Assembly: GCA_031282925.1 (NCBI GenBank)
Contig: JAITCT010000262.1
Location: forward strand, 1-8,258
Direction of reading: 5' to 3'
Source: Dysgonamonadaceae bacterium
GTDB taxonomy: Bacteria; Bacteroidota; Bacteroidia; Bacteroidales; Azobacteroidaceae
DNA length: 8,258 nucleotides
In this document: positions 1 through 6,977 of the stretch, in pieces
Layout of the letters: each line of letters starts with the position of its first letter
How positions within the stretch are numbered: position 1 is the first letter of the stretch
The notes under the pieces: model-generated
The model's input: the letters and a program-made list of their open reading frames with translations, nothing else
Told to the model about the DNA's origin: nothing
Database searches by the model: none
Translations under genes and position numbers: made by a program

Positions 1-1249
1 GAACGTCAACAGCGAATATATGACGGTCGGTTGACTTGTGCAAGTCCTCGAAAGTTCCTACTTTCTCCCAAGTTTCTCCGTCCGAGCTTACATAGAACTC
101 GCCTGACCTTGTATCCATCCAATCGGTACCGACGTTTCTCTGACACAGGGCAAAGTGAGTGAACGTATATTCACCCTTGGTATCAAAAGTCAGCACATGC
201 GGTAAGGCAACAGAAGCGCCGCCGCCGCTCCACGCTGACTGCCACTGAGTATCAACATTGCCATCCAGTAGATTTGCAGCTACGTTTCCATCACTATCAG
301 TAGTACTGGCTTCTGCCGCCCATTCGGTACGGTCTATCTCCTGAGCCAAAATACGGATAGCCAGCGGATAGACGCCATTGGTGGAAGATACTGCAAACAG
401 GGAAGGATTTTTGATACGGACAGGCAGCATATAATTGCCCAGATCAAGCTCGTTTCCGGCTATGGTGGCTGTGAGCTGAGTAGTTGTAACGCCGCTGCCG
501 AGGTTCATAGTTTCCGGCAAGGTATAGGTACCCTCCGGCAAGGGTTTAAACTGTGAATTATTTGCAGCATTGTACGTGGCAATATAGTCGTTATCGACTT
601 CGATGTCCCACTCTAAATCCCATTTATTATCAATGTCGAGAGTGATTGGAATATTTTCTGTAATTGTAGATACGACTCCGTAATTATAATCCGTCAAGTT
701 TACGGCTACGTCCACAAAACCAATTGTGGGCATAACAACATCCTTTATTTGCAGAAACATTTCGTTTTTCTCGGCATTGATAGAGTCCGTTTCACTAACA
801 ACGAGCAACGGTAATATCCAGCTGGCTTCCGGATCGGTTTCCAGAGATGCTTTTACCTGTTGAGGTTTCAATGAGATAACGACTGTTTTGTATCGATCTT
901 CAACGGAGAAATTCACTTGGGTTGCTTCCAGTGAATAACTGTTTTCGCTGATGATTTTATAATTTACATTTTCCGGAGCGCTGTACTTGTCGTCAACTTC
1001 CTGTTGCGTCAGTATCCGGATGCTTGCGGTAGCGGTTTGGTCAGGCTCGCTTCCTGACTTGACAACCGAAAGCGTACAGGTGTAATCATCTTCAATATCA
1101 AAGAGAGTTACTTCCTGTTTGCCGCTATTGTTCACATATAATATTTTGTGATATTCTTCCGGAACCAAATTCTCCAAATCATATTCGGATTCGTTGCAGG
1201 CGCCCAGCAAACTCAGGCATCCTGTCAACAATAATGTTTTTACTTTCAT
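1..1249 (-). CDS. Surface glycan-binding lipoprotein with tandem DUF1735 (BT_3987-type) domains and a discoidin domain, C-terminus cut
   Basis: The reading frame starts at the ATG at 1249-1247 and stays open to the window edge, giving 416 residues without a stop. A short basic/hydrophobic leader (MKVKTLLL) ends in lipobox LGAC with Cys18 as the likely lipidation site. The residues that follow (NESEYD) are acidic, as in Bacteroidetes surface-export signals. Residues about 35-170 form a divergent DUF1735-like domain (WILPLLVVS near its end). Residues about 177-303 form a clearer second copy, with the family-like stretch YNAANNSQFKPLP at 226-238 and a LPVRIK strand at 275-280. From about residue 308 an F5/8 type C fold begins: LLDGNVDTQW at 327-336 and SSDGETWEKVG at 388-398. 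Such proteins usually bind glycans beside SusD; no catalytic motif is seen. It lies 21 bp after the susD-like stop, so it is probably the third gene of the operon. Discoidin domains in PULs bind various sugars, so the ligand is unknown. More domains could follow beyond the edge. Confidence 0.9.
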   Translation of the reverse strand, partial: MKVKTLLLTGCLSLLGACNESEYDLENLVPEEYHKILYVNNSGKQEVTLFDIEDDYTCTLSVVKSGSEPDQTATASIRILTQQEVDDKYSAPENVNYKIISENSYSLEATQVNFSVEDRYKTVVISLKPQQVKASLETDPEASWILPLLVVSETDSINAEKNEMFLQIKDVVMPTIGFVDVAVNLTDYNYGVVSTITENIPITLDIDNKWDLEWDIEVDNDYIATYNAANNSQFKPLPEGTYTLPETMNLGSGVTTTQLTATIAGNELDLGNYMLPVRIKNPSLFAVSSTNGVYPLAIRILAQEIDRTEWAAEASTTDSDGNVAANLLDGNVDTQWQSAWSGGGASVALPHVLTFDTKGEYTFTHFALCQRNVGTDWMDTRSGEFYVSSDGETWEKVGTFEDLHKSTDRHIFAVDV

Positions 1250-1270
1250 ATTTTCTATAATTTTAATTGA

Positions 1271-3304
1271 TTAATAACCGGGCGCCTGTACCATCTGAGG
1301 ATTGCTGTAAAGTTCATCCATACCGCTTCTTGACCATACAGGAAGCAAATATAGCCTGTCGTCCCACTTGAATGGCTGGTCAACCGGCGTGGGTGTATTG
1401 AACACTTCGAAGCTTGGGTTTACTACGTTAAAGCCGTTCAAACCATAACGTGTGCTTGCTTTAAGTTTTTCGGGAGCAATTTTCCAGCGGCGCACGTCGT
1501 AATAGCGATGCCCCTCTTCAAACAGTTCTACATAACGTTCGTTGCGTACCCAATCGGTCAACGATATTTCGCCTGTAATATCGGCAGATGTCAGGTCGTC
1601 AAATCCGGCACGGTTGCGAATTTCATTCAAGTTCTCAAGGGCGAGATCCGTATTGTCCAGCGCGGCATAACACTCTGCCAGGTTCAGGTAAAGTTCCGCC
1701 ATGCGAATGAATGGGCGCCTTGTTGCCGTAAAAGTCGCGACGCCGCTTGCAGAGAATTTTATGTTAGGATCGATAAACTTCTTCGAGAGATAGCCTGTTC
1801 CTACACAGTTACGCGGATTGACGGAAGGATTCCGTCCGTTGGTATTTTTATTTTTGAAATTTATCCAAAGCGGGTTGCCGTCGTTAAGTTTCTTGGCATA
1901 TTCTCCGCCGTCGAATGCAATCCATGCATAAAAACGCGCTTCGCGCTTCGCGTTCAACTTAATGATGTCGTTTTTTACGCTTTCTCCCTCCAGCGTGCTC
2001 GTGTATTCGGGACTGGTGGTTCCCTCGTAAAAACGGGTGTACCATTGGTTCTCCGGATAAAAATCAGCATCCTGCGCCGGAAGTTTTCCATTTTCCGTGT
2101 AGAAATGCTGAACGGAGTAGAGGCTTGGCGCCAGCGACGCCCATCCTCCCCACAGCGTTCCGTCGGTCTTTTTTACAACCAGCGCCGGCAGACGGGAATA
2201 CGTGGCTTCTCCCGAGTTGTTACCGTCGGTGCTGATGCGTTGCCCCCAGATGATTTCCTTATTGCCGGAGCCTTCGTTAGCGGCGAGCAAATACTGGAAC
2301 ATACGTACGCGTTGTTTGAACACACGATTCTCCTCCGTGTCGTCTTCTCTGCCCGGCACAAAGAGAAGCTCAACCCCGTCAAGCGTGGCTTTCGAGTTCG
2401 CCGTTTCAATATCGAACAAGACATAACCGGCGGCTTTGGCAGCGGTCAGGGCTTCTTGGCAGGCGGTCAAAGCGCGTTCCCATTTTTCGCTGCTGTAAAC
2501 GTTACTTACCAGCTCTTTCCCGTATCCCGGCGTTTCAAAGTTTTCATTTTTCCATTCCGGCTTATAAAAAGAGCCGTTCCAGAGAGGAGACGCTGCGTAC
2601 AGCAGCACGCGCGCCTTCAGGGCTTTGGCAATGGTGGAGGTGGCACGCCCAAGGTCTTGGGTGCTGGTACGATTAGGAGGAAGTACTTCAGCCGCAGCGT
2701 CCAGCTTCCTTACGATATAGTCCACGCAGTAGTCAAAGTGCGAGCGTCCCGGAATATCAATGTTTGTAATATTCGGATCTACTTTTTCCGGTATGATAGG
2801 ACAGGGACCAAAAGCCTGCAATACGCGAAACTGATAGTAGGCTTGCAGGAAGTAACATTCGGCTTTGTATTGCGTTTTCATATCATCCGTCACCCCTACG
2901 GGCTGCAATACATCTATGAGGCTCAGGAAGTGGTGAACATACCCAAGGAAGTTGTAGCTGGGCGTCCAGATGTTCTGGTCATCGCCTCCCCAACTATTGT
3001 AATAAGCAGGGGAAATACTTCCCCAGGCCACTTGTTGCTGGTAGATATCAAAAGCTTTCGGCGCCATAATTTCGTCAGCCGACTGCTCGAATGAGTGAAA
3101 CTCGAAAGGGTGCGAACGCGGCACATAGCCATAGCATGTATATAAAAAGTCCAGCGTAGCGGCTTCGTCTTTCATTGTGTCTTCAAATTCCGGCTGTGCA
3201 GGCGGAATAATATCCAGATAGTCGCATGCAACCATCAGGCAGCAGAAAACCGGAAAAATCCTTGCTATTTTAGCAATCTTGTATGTTGATTTCATAACTT
3301 TCAT
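1271..3304 (-). CDS. SusD/RagB-family glycan-binding outer-membrane lipoprotein
   Basis: This is a 677-residue SusD homologue, the surface lid that binds glycan over its partner SusC-like barrel. The leader runs from residue 1 to about 26 and ends in VAC with Cys27 as the lipidated residue. The mature start CDYLDIIPP is the typical SusD opening. The N-terminal SusD-like domain with TPR-type helices covers about 28-230. The conserved C-terminal RagB/SusD region begins near residue 529 and includes MAELYLNLAECY (535-546) and RNERYVELFEEGHRYYDVRRW (587-607, only key part: ERYVELFEEGHR). The end, MVQAPGY, matches the family's usual QNPGY-type ending. The start at 3304-3302 gives MKVMKST; Met4 is an in-frame alternative that also keeps a usable leader. 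The gene lies 24 bp downstream of the susC-like stop. It is longer than B. thetaiotaomicron SusD (551 aa) but within the family range. The bound sugar cannot be read from the sequence. Confidence 0.96.
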   Translation of the reverse strand: MKVMKSTYKIAKIARIFPVFCCLMVACDYLDIIPPAQPEFEDTMKDEAATLDFLYTCYGYVPRSHPFEFHSFEQSADEIMAPKAFDIYQQQVAWGSISPAYYNSWGGDDQNIWTPSYNFLGYVHHFLSLIDVLQPVGVTDDMKTQYKAECYFLQAYYQFRVLQAFGPCPIIPEKVDPNITNIDIPGRSHFDYCVDYIVRKLDAAAEVLPPNRTSTQDLGRATSTIAKALKARVLLYAASPLWNGSFYKPEWKNENFETPGYGKELVSNVYSSEKWERALTACQEALTAAKAAGYVLFDIETANSKATLDGVELLFVPGREDDTEENRVFKQRVRMFQYLLAANEGSGNKEIIWGQRISTDGNNSGEATYSRLPALVVKKTDGTLWGGWASLAPSLYSVQHFYTENGKLPAQDADFYPENQWYTRFYEGTTSPEYTSTLEGESVKNDIIKLNAKREARFYAWIAFDGGEYAKKLNDGNPLWINFKNKNTNGRNPSVNPRNCVGTGYLSKKFIDPNIKFSASGVATFTATRRPFIRMAELYLNLAECYAALDNTDLALENLNEIRNRAGFDDLTSADITGEISLTDWVRNERYVELFEEGHRYYDVRRWKIAPEKLKASTRYGLNGFNVVNPSFEVFNTPTPVDQPFKWDDRLYLLPVWSRSGMDELYSNPQMVQAPGY

Positions 3305-3328
3305 ATTTTTATCTTTTTAACGTGTTTT

Positions 3329-6300
3329 TTATAATGTAATCTGAACGCCCAAATTAAAAGTACGTTGCAGCGGGTAAGCGTTCCATGCCAGCTCAGGATC
3401 CCACAGCTTGAAAGGGCTGAAGACGGCGAGGTTGTCTCCGCTGAAGTAAACGCGGCAGAACGGGAAACGGTATCCGATTTCCAGGGTTTTGAAGCGCAGG
3501 AAACGACCGTCGCGCATCCAGAAAGAGCTGGGCTCCGTATTATTGGAAATATCAGAACTCGTGGTTCCCAGGCGGGGATAAGCCGCGTTCGGGTTTGGAT
3601 TATTTACCGACCAGTGATCGTCGGCAATCCACTGCATCAGGTTGCGCTCCACTGTCCCCTCGTTCAGTCCGTCTCCACCGGATGAAATGAATGGAGCATA
3701 TCCGCTGTTGATCATAATACTGCGTTTTGCCGAGCCGTTGAAAAATACGCCAAAATCCAAATTCTTATAGTTTACATTCAGTCCGAAACCATATTGGATA
3801 CGGGGAATATAATTATAAGGAGACAGCATAACCTGATCTTCTGTTGTAATTGTTCCATCACCGTTTATATCGCGGTATTTGATGTCGCCCGGGCGGATGT
3901 TGGAGCCTAACATTGACTGGTCGTACCAGTTGGCTATTTCTTCTTCGCTCTCAAACAGCCCGTCGGCAACATAACCGGTAAGAGTACCTATCGGCTTGCC
4001 TGTTATCGTTTGCCAAACGTAGGGGTACTCAGGCTCGTCTGCATATACGTACTCGTTCTGGTTGTAGGTTAAGTTGCCGCGCAAATCCACGTGCCAGTCT
4101 TTACCGAATTGCTTTGACCAGCTTGCGCTCACCTCAATCCCGCAGTTTTTTGCCTCGCCGATGTTGCTCCATGGTTTTGATCCCCAGTAGCCCAGCATAG
4201 TTGGCCAGGATGCGCGCGACATCAGGATGCGGTCGCGGTGATCGTTGAAGTAGTCAAACGCAATATTAATCTGACGGAACAGGGACAGGTCGATGCCGAA
4301 GTTGAATTTTTTGACATGCTCCCATCCGGCATCCTGCACGGCAAGCACATTGAAAGCCGGACCTTTTCTGCTCGTTTCATTGCCCGGAAGACCCGTCCAG
4401 AAATTGTGGCCGGCACCTCCGATAGTGATATTGTCCTGATATAAAAAGTGCGGCGCATTGGAATTGAACGAGTCGCTGCCGACCAAACCGTAAGACGTTC
4501 TGAACTTCAAATGGTTGACATACTTGCTTACCGGTTCCCAAAAGTCTTCGGAACTTGCCACCCAGCCGATGGAAGCGGCGGGGAAAAACTCGAAGCGATA
4601 GCCGTCGGCAAGGCGCTCGGAGCCGTTATAGCCAAAGTTGAACTCGAACAGGTACTTGTTAGCGTAGTCGTAAGTTGCGCGACCCGAATACCCCTGATTG
4701 CGGTTGGGCAGTATGCCGCCGCGATATTCGCGCATCAGGTACATGAGCATAGCCGATGCATTGTGGCTGCCAAAGCTCCGCTTCCAGTCTATCCGGGCGT
4801 CAAGGTAGAACGTCTGGTCAGCGCTTCTGCTGATATCGGACGTGCTGACGTAATCGTTACCTGTTTGGAGCATTTCCAATTCATATTCGTTGTTTTCGGA
4901 GTTGTATGAACCGTCTTTTATCCGGTAGAAATAAGGAGTAATCCAGCGGTTGTAATTTGACTGCGACCAGTTCTTGAAGTTTACCAGCGCTTTTGCACTC
5001 AGCCCCTCTGTTATAAAGCCGAAGTCCTGATTGAGGCTTACGGAGGTATTCAAGGTATTGTAGTTGGTTTCCTTGAACGAGCTCATCAGGTATGCATACG
5101 GGTTTGTTCCGTATACGCCGGATGTAATTTCGGCGTTACCGAAGCGTATAAACCCGCGGTCGTCTTCCTCTTCCGGAAAATATGCGGGAAATGCAACCGG
5201 ATTGGTTCGCATGGTACTCTGATACATATCGCTGGTGGTGTAGTTTGGCCCCTGCTGGTTGCCAATCTGTGCCATCATCCGAAGATTTACGGTCGTTGTG
5301 TTGGTCAGCTTGTACGAAATATTGTTCTGAAAGTTATATTCCCAGTTGTTAATATTGCTGTCGTAGTAGTAATTCTTCCTTGCATTCAGCAAGCCGGCGT
5401 CGTGATTGGCTTGCAGGCTCATAAAGTAGGTTACGCGCGAGCCGCCTCCCTGTACGTTGATGTTGGCGCGCTGGTTGTAGTTGCCGTCTTTAAATATCAG
5501 ATTGTACCAGTCAACATTCGGATATACGTAAGGATTTACCCCGTTTTTCGTGTTCAGGATATCTTCCTGTGAGTATCGTGGACTGGTAACCGGTTGCGTG
5601 CTCCGGGCTTGTACCGCTTCGTTGTATGTTTCCATATACGTAGGTCCGTCGGCAAACGACACGCGATTCATCGGTTTGAAATAGGACGTTTCTACGGAAA
5701 CGTTGATCCTTGTTTTCATGTTCTCCGCACCGCTTTTAGTGGTTATCAGCATTACGCCGTTCGCTCCGCGATTACCGTAAATAGCTGTTGCCGAAGCATC
5801 TTTGAGCAAAGAAAAGCTTTCGATGGTCTCGGCAGGGATGCGATTCAGGTCGGTCGAGGAAATTTCTACGCCGTCCAGCAAAATCAACGGAGTAGCAAGC
5901 CCGCCGAACGTATTGATACCCCGGATGTAAAATTCGGATACAGAGCCGGGCTCGCCGCTACGCGTCGTGGATATAATACCCGGAAGTTTTCCGGCAAGCG
6001 CGCTGGTGAGCGAGGAAGAAGGCGCTTTTAACGTTGAACCTTTCACTGTAGTGATAGCGCCGGTTATTGATATTTTTTTCTGCGTACCGGCGCCTACCAC
6101 AACTACTTCATCCATCGCTTCTACGTTTTCCGCAAGGCTGACCCTGATATGGCTTTCGTTCCCGACCGCAACTGTCTGCGCGAGGTATCCGATATACGAA
6201 AACTCAAGGGTCGCTTCACTCGAAACGTCCATCAAGAAATTCCCATCCGCGTCCGTGGTAGTTCCGCGCGACGTCCCTTTGACTCCTATCGAAACGCCCG

Positions 6301-6469
6301 TGATCGGTTCGCCGGTGGCTGCATCTGTTACCGTTCCCGTCAGCCGGCGCGTCTGTGCGTTTGCCGCAAAGCCGGACAGGAGAAAAACGGTAAGCATCAT
6401 TCCCGAAAGGAAGTTTGTCATTCTTAACCTCCTGCTACTTTTTAAATTGTCTTTCTTTTTCATGTTCAT
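3329..6469 (-). CDS. SusC/RagA-family TonB-linked outer-membrane glycan transporter
   Basis: This 1046-residue protein is a complete SusC-like TonB-dependent transporter that would import oligosaccharides across the outer membrane with its SusD partner. A basic n-region (KSSRRLRM) and hydrophobic core lead to a signal-peptidase I site after Ala38 (AANA-Q). Residues 42-115 are the carboxypeptidase-D regulatory-like domain (LTGTVTDAATGEPITGVSI) typical of SusC. A TonB-box-like segment MDEVVVVG is at 119-126. The plug covers about 132-247, with LPGIISTTR, the LILLDGVEI motif at 195-203 and KDASATAIYGNRGANGV at 223-239. The beta-barrel fills the rest, ending RTFNLGVQITL. No STN domain precedes the regulatory-like domain, so ECF-sigma/anti-sigma signalling through this transporter is unlikely. 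Met1 (6469-6467) and Met3 (6463-6461) are both possible starts and give nearly the same leader. The barrel ends in Leu, while many relatives end in Phe. It is the first gene of the susC-susD-lipoprotein operon. Confidence 0.97.
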   Translation of the reverse strand: MNMKKKDNLKSSRRLRMTNFLSGMMLTVFLLSGFAANAQTRRLTGTVTDAATGEPITGVSIGVKGTSRGTTTDADGNFLMDVSSEATLEFSYIGYLAQTVAVGNESHIRVSLAENVEAMDEVVVVGAGTQKKISITGAITTVKGSTLKAPSSSLTSALAGKLPGIISTTRSGEPGSVSEFYIRGINTFGGLATPLILLDGVEISSTDLNRIPAETIESFSLLKDASATAIYGNRGANGVMLITTKSGAENMKTRINVSVETSYFKPMNRVSFADGPTYMETYNEAVQARSTQPVTSPRYSQEDILNTKNGVNPYVYPNVDWYNLIFKDGNYNQRANINVQGGGSRVTYFMSLQANHDAGLLNARKNYYYDSNINNWEYNFQNNISYKLTNTTTVNLRMMAQIGNQQGPNYTTSDMYQSTMRTNPVAFPAYFPEEEDDRGFIRFGNAEITSGVYGTNPYAYLMSSFKETNYNTLNTSVSLNQDFGFITEGLSAKALVNFKNWSQSNYNRWITPYFYRIKDGSYNSENNEYELEMLQTGNDYVSTSDISRSADQTFYLDARIDWKRSFGSHNASAMLMYLMREYRGGILPNRNQGYSGRATYDYANKYLFEFNFGYNGSERLADGYRFEFFPAASIGWVASSEDFWEPVSKYVNHLKFRTSYGLVGSDSFNSNAPHFLYQDNITIGGAGHNFWTGLPGNETSRKGPAFNVLAVQDAGWEHVKKFNFGIDLSLFRQINIAFDYFNDHRDRILMSRASWPTMLGYWGSKPWSNIGEAKNCGIEVSASWSKQFGKDWHVDLRGNLTYNQNEYVYADEPEYPYVWQTITGKPIGTLTGYVADGLFESEEEIANWYDQSMLGSNIRPGDIKYRDINGDGTITTEDQVMLSPYNYIPRIQYGFGLNVNYKNLDFGVFFNGSAKRSIMINSGYAPFISSGGDGLNEGTVERNLMQWIADDHWSVNNPNPNAAYPRLGTTSSDISNNTEPSSFWMRDGRFLRFKTLEIGYRFPFCRVYFSGDNLAVFSPFKLWDPELAWNAYPLQRTFNLGVQITL

Positions 6470-6532
6470 AAATTTTTTGTGTTTTTTGTGTTTACCTTTC
6501 GAATATTTTATATTATATTCTCAATTGTGCTG
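6470..6532 (-). other. Predicted 5' leader of the susC operon
   Basis: The sequence between the candidate -7 element and the susC ATG is AT-rich and would give a leader of about 60 nt. It contains the inverted repeat GAATAT (6501-6506) and ATATTC (6515-6520), which could form a weak hairpin. It also contains two A-rich ACAAAAAA-type stretches just before the start codon. There is no clear Shine-Dalgarno, which is normal in Bacteroidetes. The transcription start is inferred only from the promoter match. Confidence 0.4.
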
Positions 6533-6560
6533 CAAAAATAGCATGATTGTTGCAGACAAA
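6533..6560 (-). promoter_or_regulatory. Candidate Bacteroidetes-type promoter of the susC operon
   Basis: On the minus strand, TATTTTTG (6540-6533) matches the -7 consensus TAnnTTTG exactly. TTTG (6560-6557) matches the -33 element. The 16-bp gap between them is somewhat shorter than the usual spacing of about 19 bp, which lowers confidence. The position, about 60 nt before the susC start and directly downstream of a direct repeat, fits a regulated promoter. A second TAnnTTTG match (TATATTTG, 6668-6661) has no well-placed -33 partner. Confidence 0.55.
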
Positions 6561-6563
6561 TAC

Positions 6564-6607
6564 CGGGTAAAATGTGTAAATGACACGGGTAATTTGGTTA
6601 AAATACC
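6564..6607 (-). promoter_or_regulatory. 22-bp tandem direct repeat, candidate activator operator
   Basis: Two adjacent 22-bp units, 6564-6585 and 6586-6607, are identical at 15 of 22 positions by direct comparison. Both start with CGGGTAA, and both share TG at unit positions 10-11 and TAAA at 14-17. The period equals about two helical turns, so a protein would meet both units on the same DNA face. The array begins three bases upstream of the candidate -33 element. AraC-family activators, including the DNA-binding domain of Bacteroides hybrid two-component regulators, typically use such direct repeats next to the promoter. That link is inference; no regulator gene is in this window. Confidence 0.45.
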
Positions 6608-6610
6608 TGA

Positions 6611-6632
6611 TAAATCAATATTTAATGATTTA
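6611..6632. repeat. Short inverted repeat upstream of the tandem repeat
   Basis: TAAATCA (6611-6617) and TGATTTA (6626-6632) form a perfect 7-bp inverted repeat around the AT-rich spacer ATATTTAA. The following TTTACCC (6629-6635) is the reverse complement of the GGGTAAA core found in the adjacent direct repeats. It may be a further half-site, or simply chance in an AT-rich stretch. Confidence 0.3.
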
Positions 6633-6675
6633 CCCTGTATGTTATTTTGTAATTTTACGGCAAATATATATACAG

Positions 6676-6780
6676 ATGACAAAAAAAGTATCTTTCCTGT
6701 TTGCGGCAATAATAGCTGCCATAACACTACTTCTGTTTTGTTCCGACACAACTGTCGGCCGGCAACATCCGCTTTTGTAG
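6676..6780 (+). pseudogene. 34-codon ORF with signal-peptide-like N-terminus, possible remnant of a decayed gene
   Basis: The ATG at 6676 opens a 34-codon plus-strand frame: MTKK, then a hydrophobic core (VSFLFAAIIAAITLLLF), then CSDTTVGRQHPLL and a TAG stop. This has the layout of an exported or membrane-anchored N-terminus but ends immediately afterwards. The cysteine after LLLF is a poor lipobox because Phe sits at -1. The N-terminus resembles the leaders of Bacteroidales TPR-type membrane proteins, in which a HPLL-like segment can precede the first helical repeat. That is recollection, not a homology result. An in-frame ATG at 6580 would add 32 codons, but it would run through the candidate operator and is less likely. 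The frame does not continue past the stop, and an inverted-repeat element begins 21 bp later. It could be a truncated gene, a real small membrane peptide, or chance. Confidence 0.25.
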
Positions 6781-6801
6781 TTTGTGATAATTCATAGATA
6801 T

Positions 6802-6901
6802 AAAACCGCCTCGAAAAGCCGCTTTTGACAACATTATTCCCCATCGAAACACATTGTTAGAGATGGGGAAATTGTAACTTCAGGACTTTTGAGGCAGTTT
6901 T
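6802..6901. repeat. About 100-bp imperfect inverted-repeat element, possible bidirectional terminator or MITE-like sequence
   Basis: The outer arms AAAACCGCCTCGAAAAG (6802-6818) and CTTTTGAGGCAGTTTT (6886-6901) pair with one mismatch and one bulge. The inner arms TTCCCCATC (6837-6845) and GATGGGGAA (6862-6870) pair perfectly. AACA (6848-6851) and TGTT (6855-6858) add a terminal stem with a CAT loop. The segments between outer and inner arms are also loosely complementary, so the whole element could fold into one long hairpin. On the plus strand the right arm runs into seven T residues (6898-6904), a good rho-independent terminator shape. On the minus strand the other arm ends in GGTTTTATA, a weaker one. 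The length and symmetry also suit a degenerate miniature transposable element, but I see no convincing target-site duplication. Confidence 0.5.
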
Positions 6902-6926
6902 TTTGTTTATATATTGAATTTGAAAC

Positions 6927-6953
6927 CTTCCCGGTCATTCTTATGCCGGGAAG
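6927..6953 (-). terminator. Stem-loop downstream of the GH2 gene, likely terminator
   Basis: CTTCCCGG (6927-6934) and CCGGGAAG (6946-6953) form a perfect 8-bp GC-rich stem. CAT (6936-6938) and ATG (6943-6945) extend it above one bulged base, leaving a TCTT tetraloop. It starts 24 bp after the GH2 stop codon, the right place for a terminator. On the minus strand the tail is only GTTTCAAATT, a weak U-tract. On the plus strand a seven-T run follows a few bases later. The stem is clear; the direction and efficiency of termination are inferred. Confidence 0.5.
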
Positions 6954-6977
6954 CACGCTTATTTTTTTAATATAGTT

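Noticed and set aside
1508..3094. Long plus-strand open frame (528 codons) inside the susD region
   Set aside because: It lies entirely antisense to a clear SusD gene with lipobox and C-terminal motifs. Its translation shows no recognisable domain or leader, so it is a codon-usage shadow.
5967..6797. Plus-strand open frame (276 codons) overlapping the susC 5' end and the intergenic region
   Set aside because: Most of it is antisense to the susC signal peptide, regulatory-like domain and plug, and the rest crosses the promoter region. The translation is low-complexity and matches no family I recognise.
6521..6844. Minus-strand open frame (107 codons) between GH2 and susC
   Set aside because: It would cover the candidate promoter, the direct repeats and part of the inverted-repeat element. 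It has no recognisable domain and no credible start context.
6470..6977. CRISPR array, tRNA or intact insertion sequence in the intergenic region
   Set aside because: There is no repeat-spacer periodicity beyond two 22-bp units, no cloverleaf-like sequence and no transposase frame. The inverted repeats are too short to hold a complete element.
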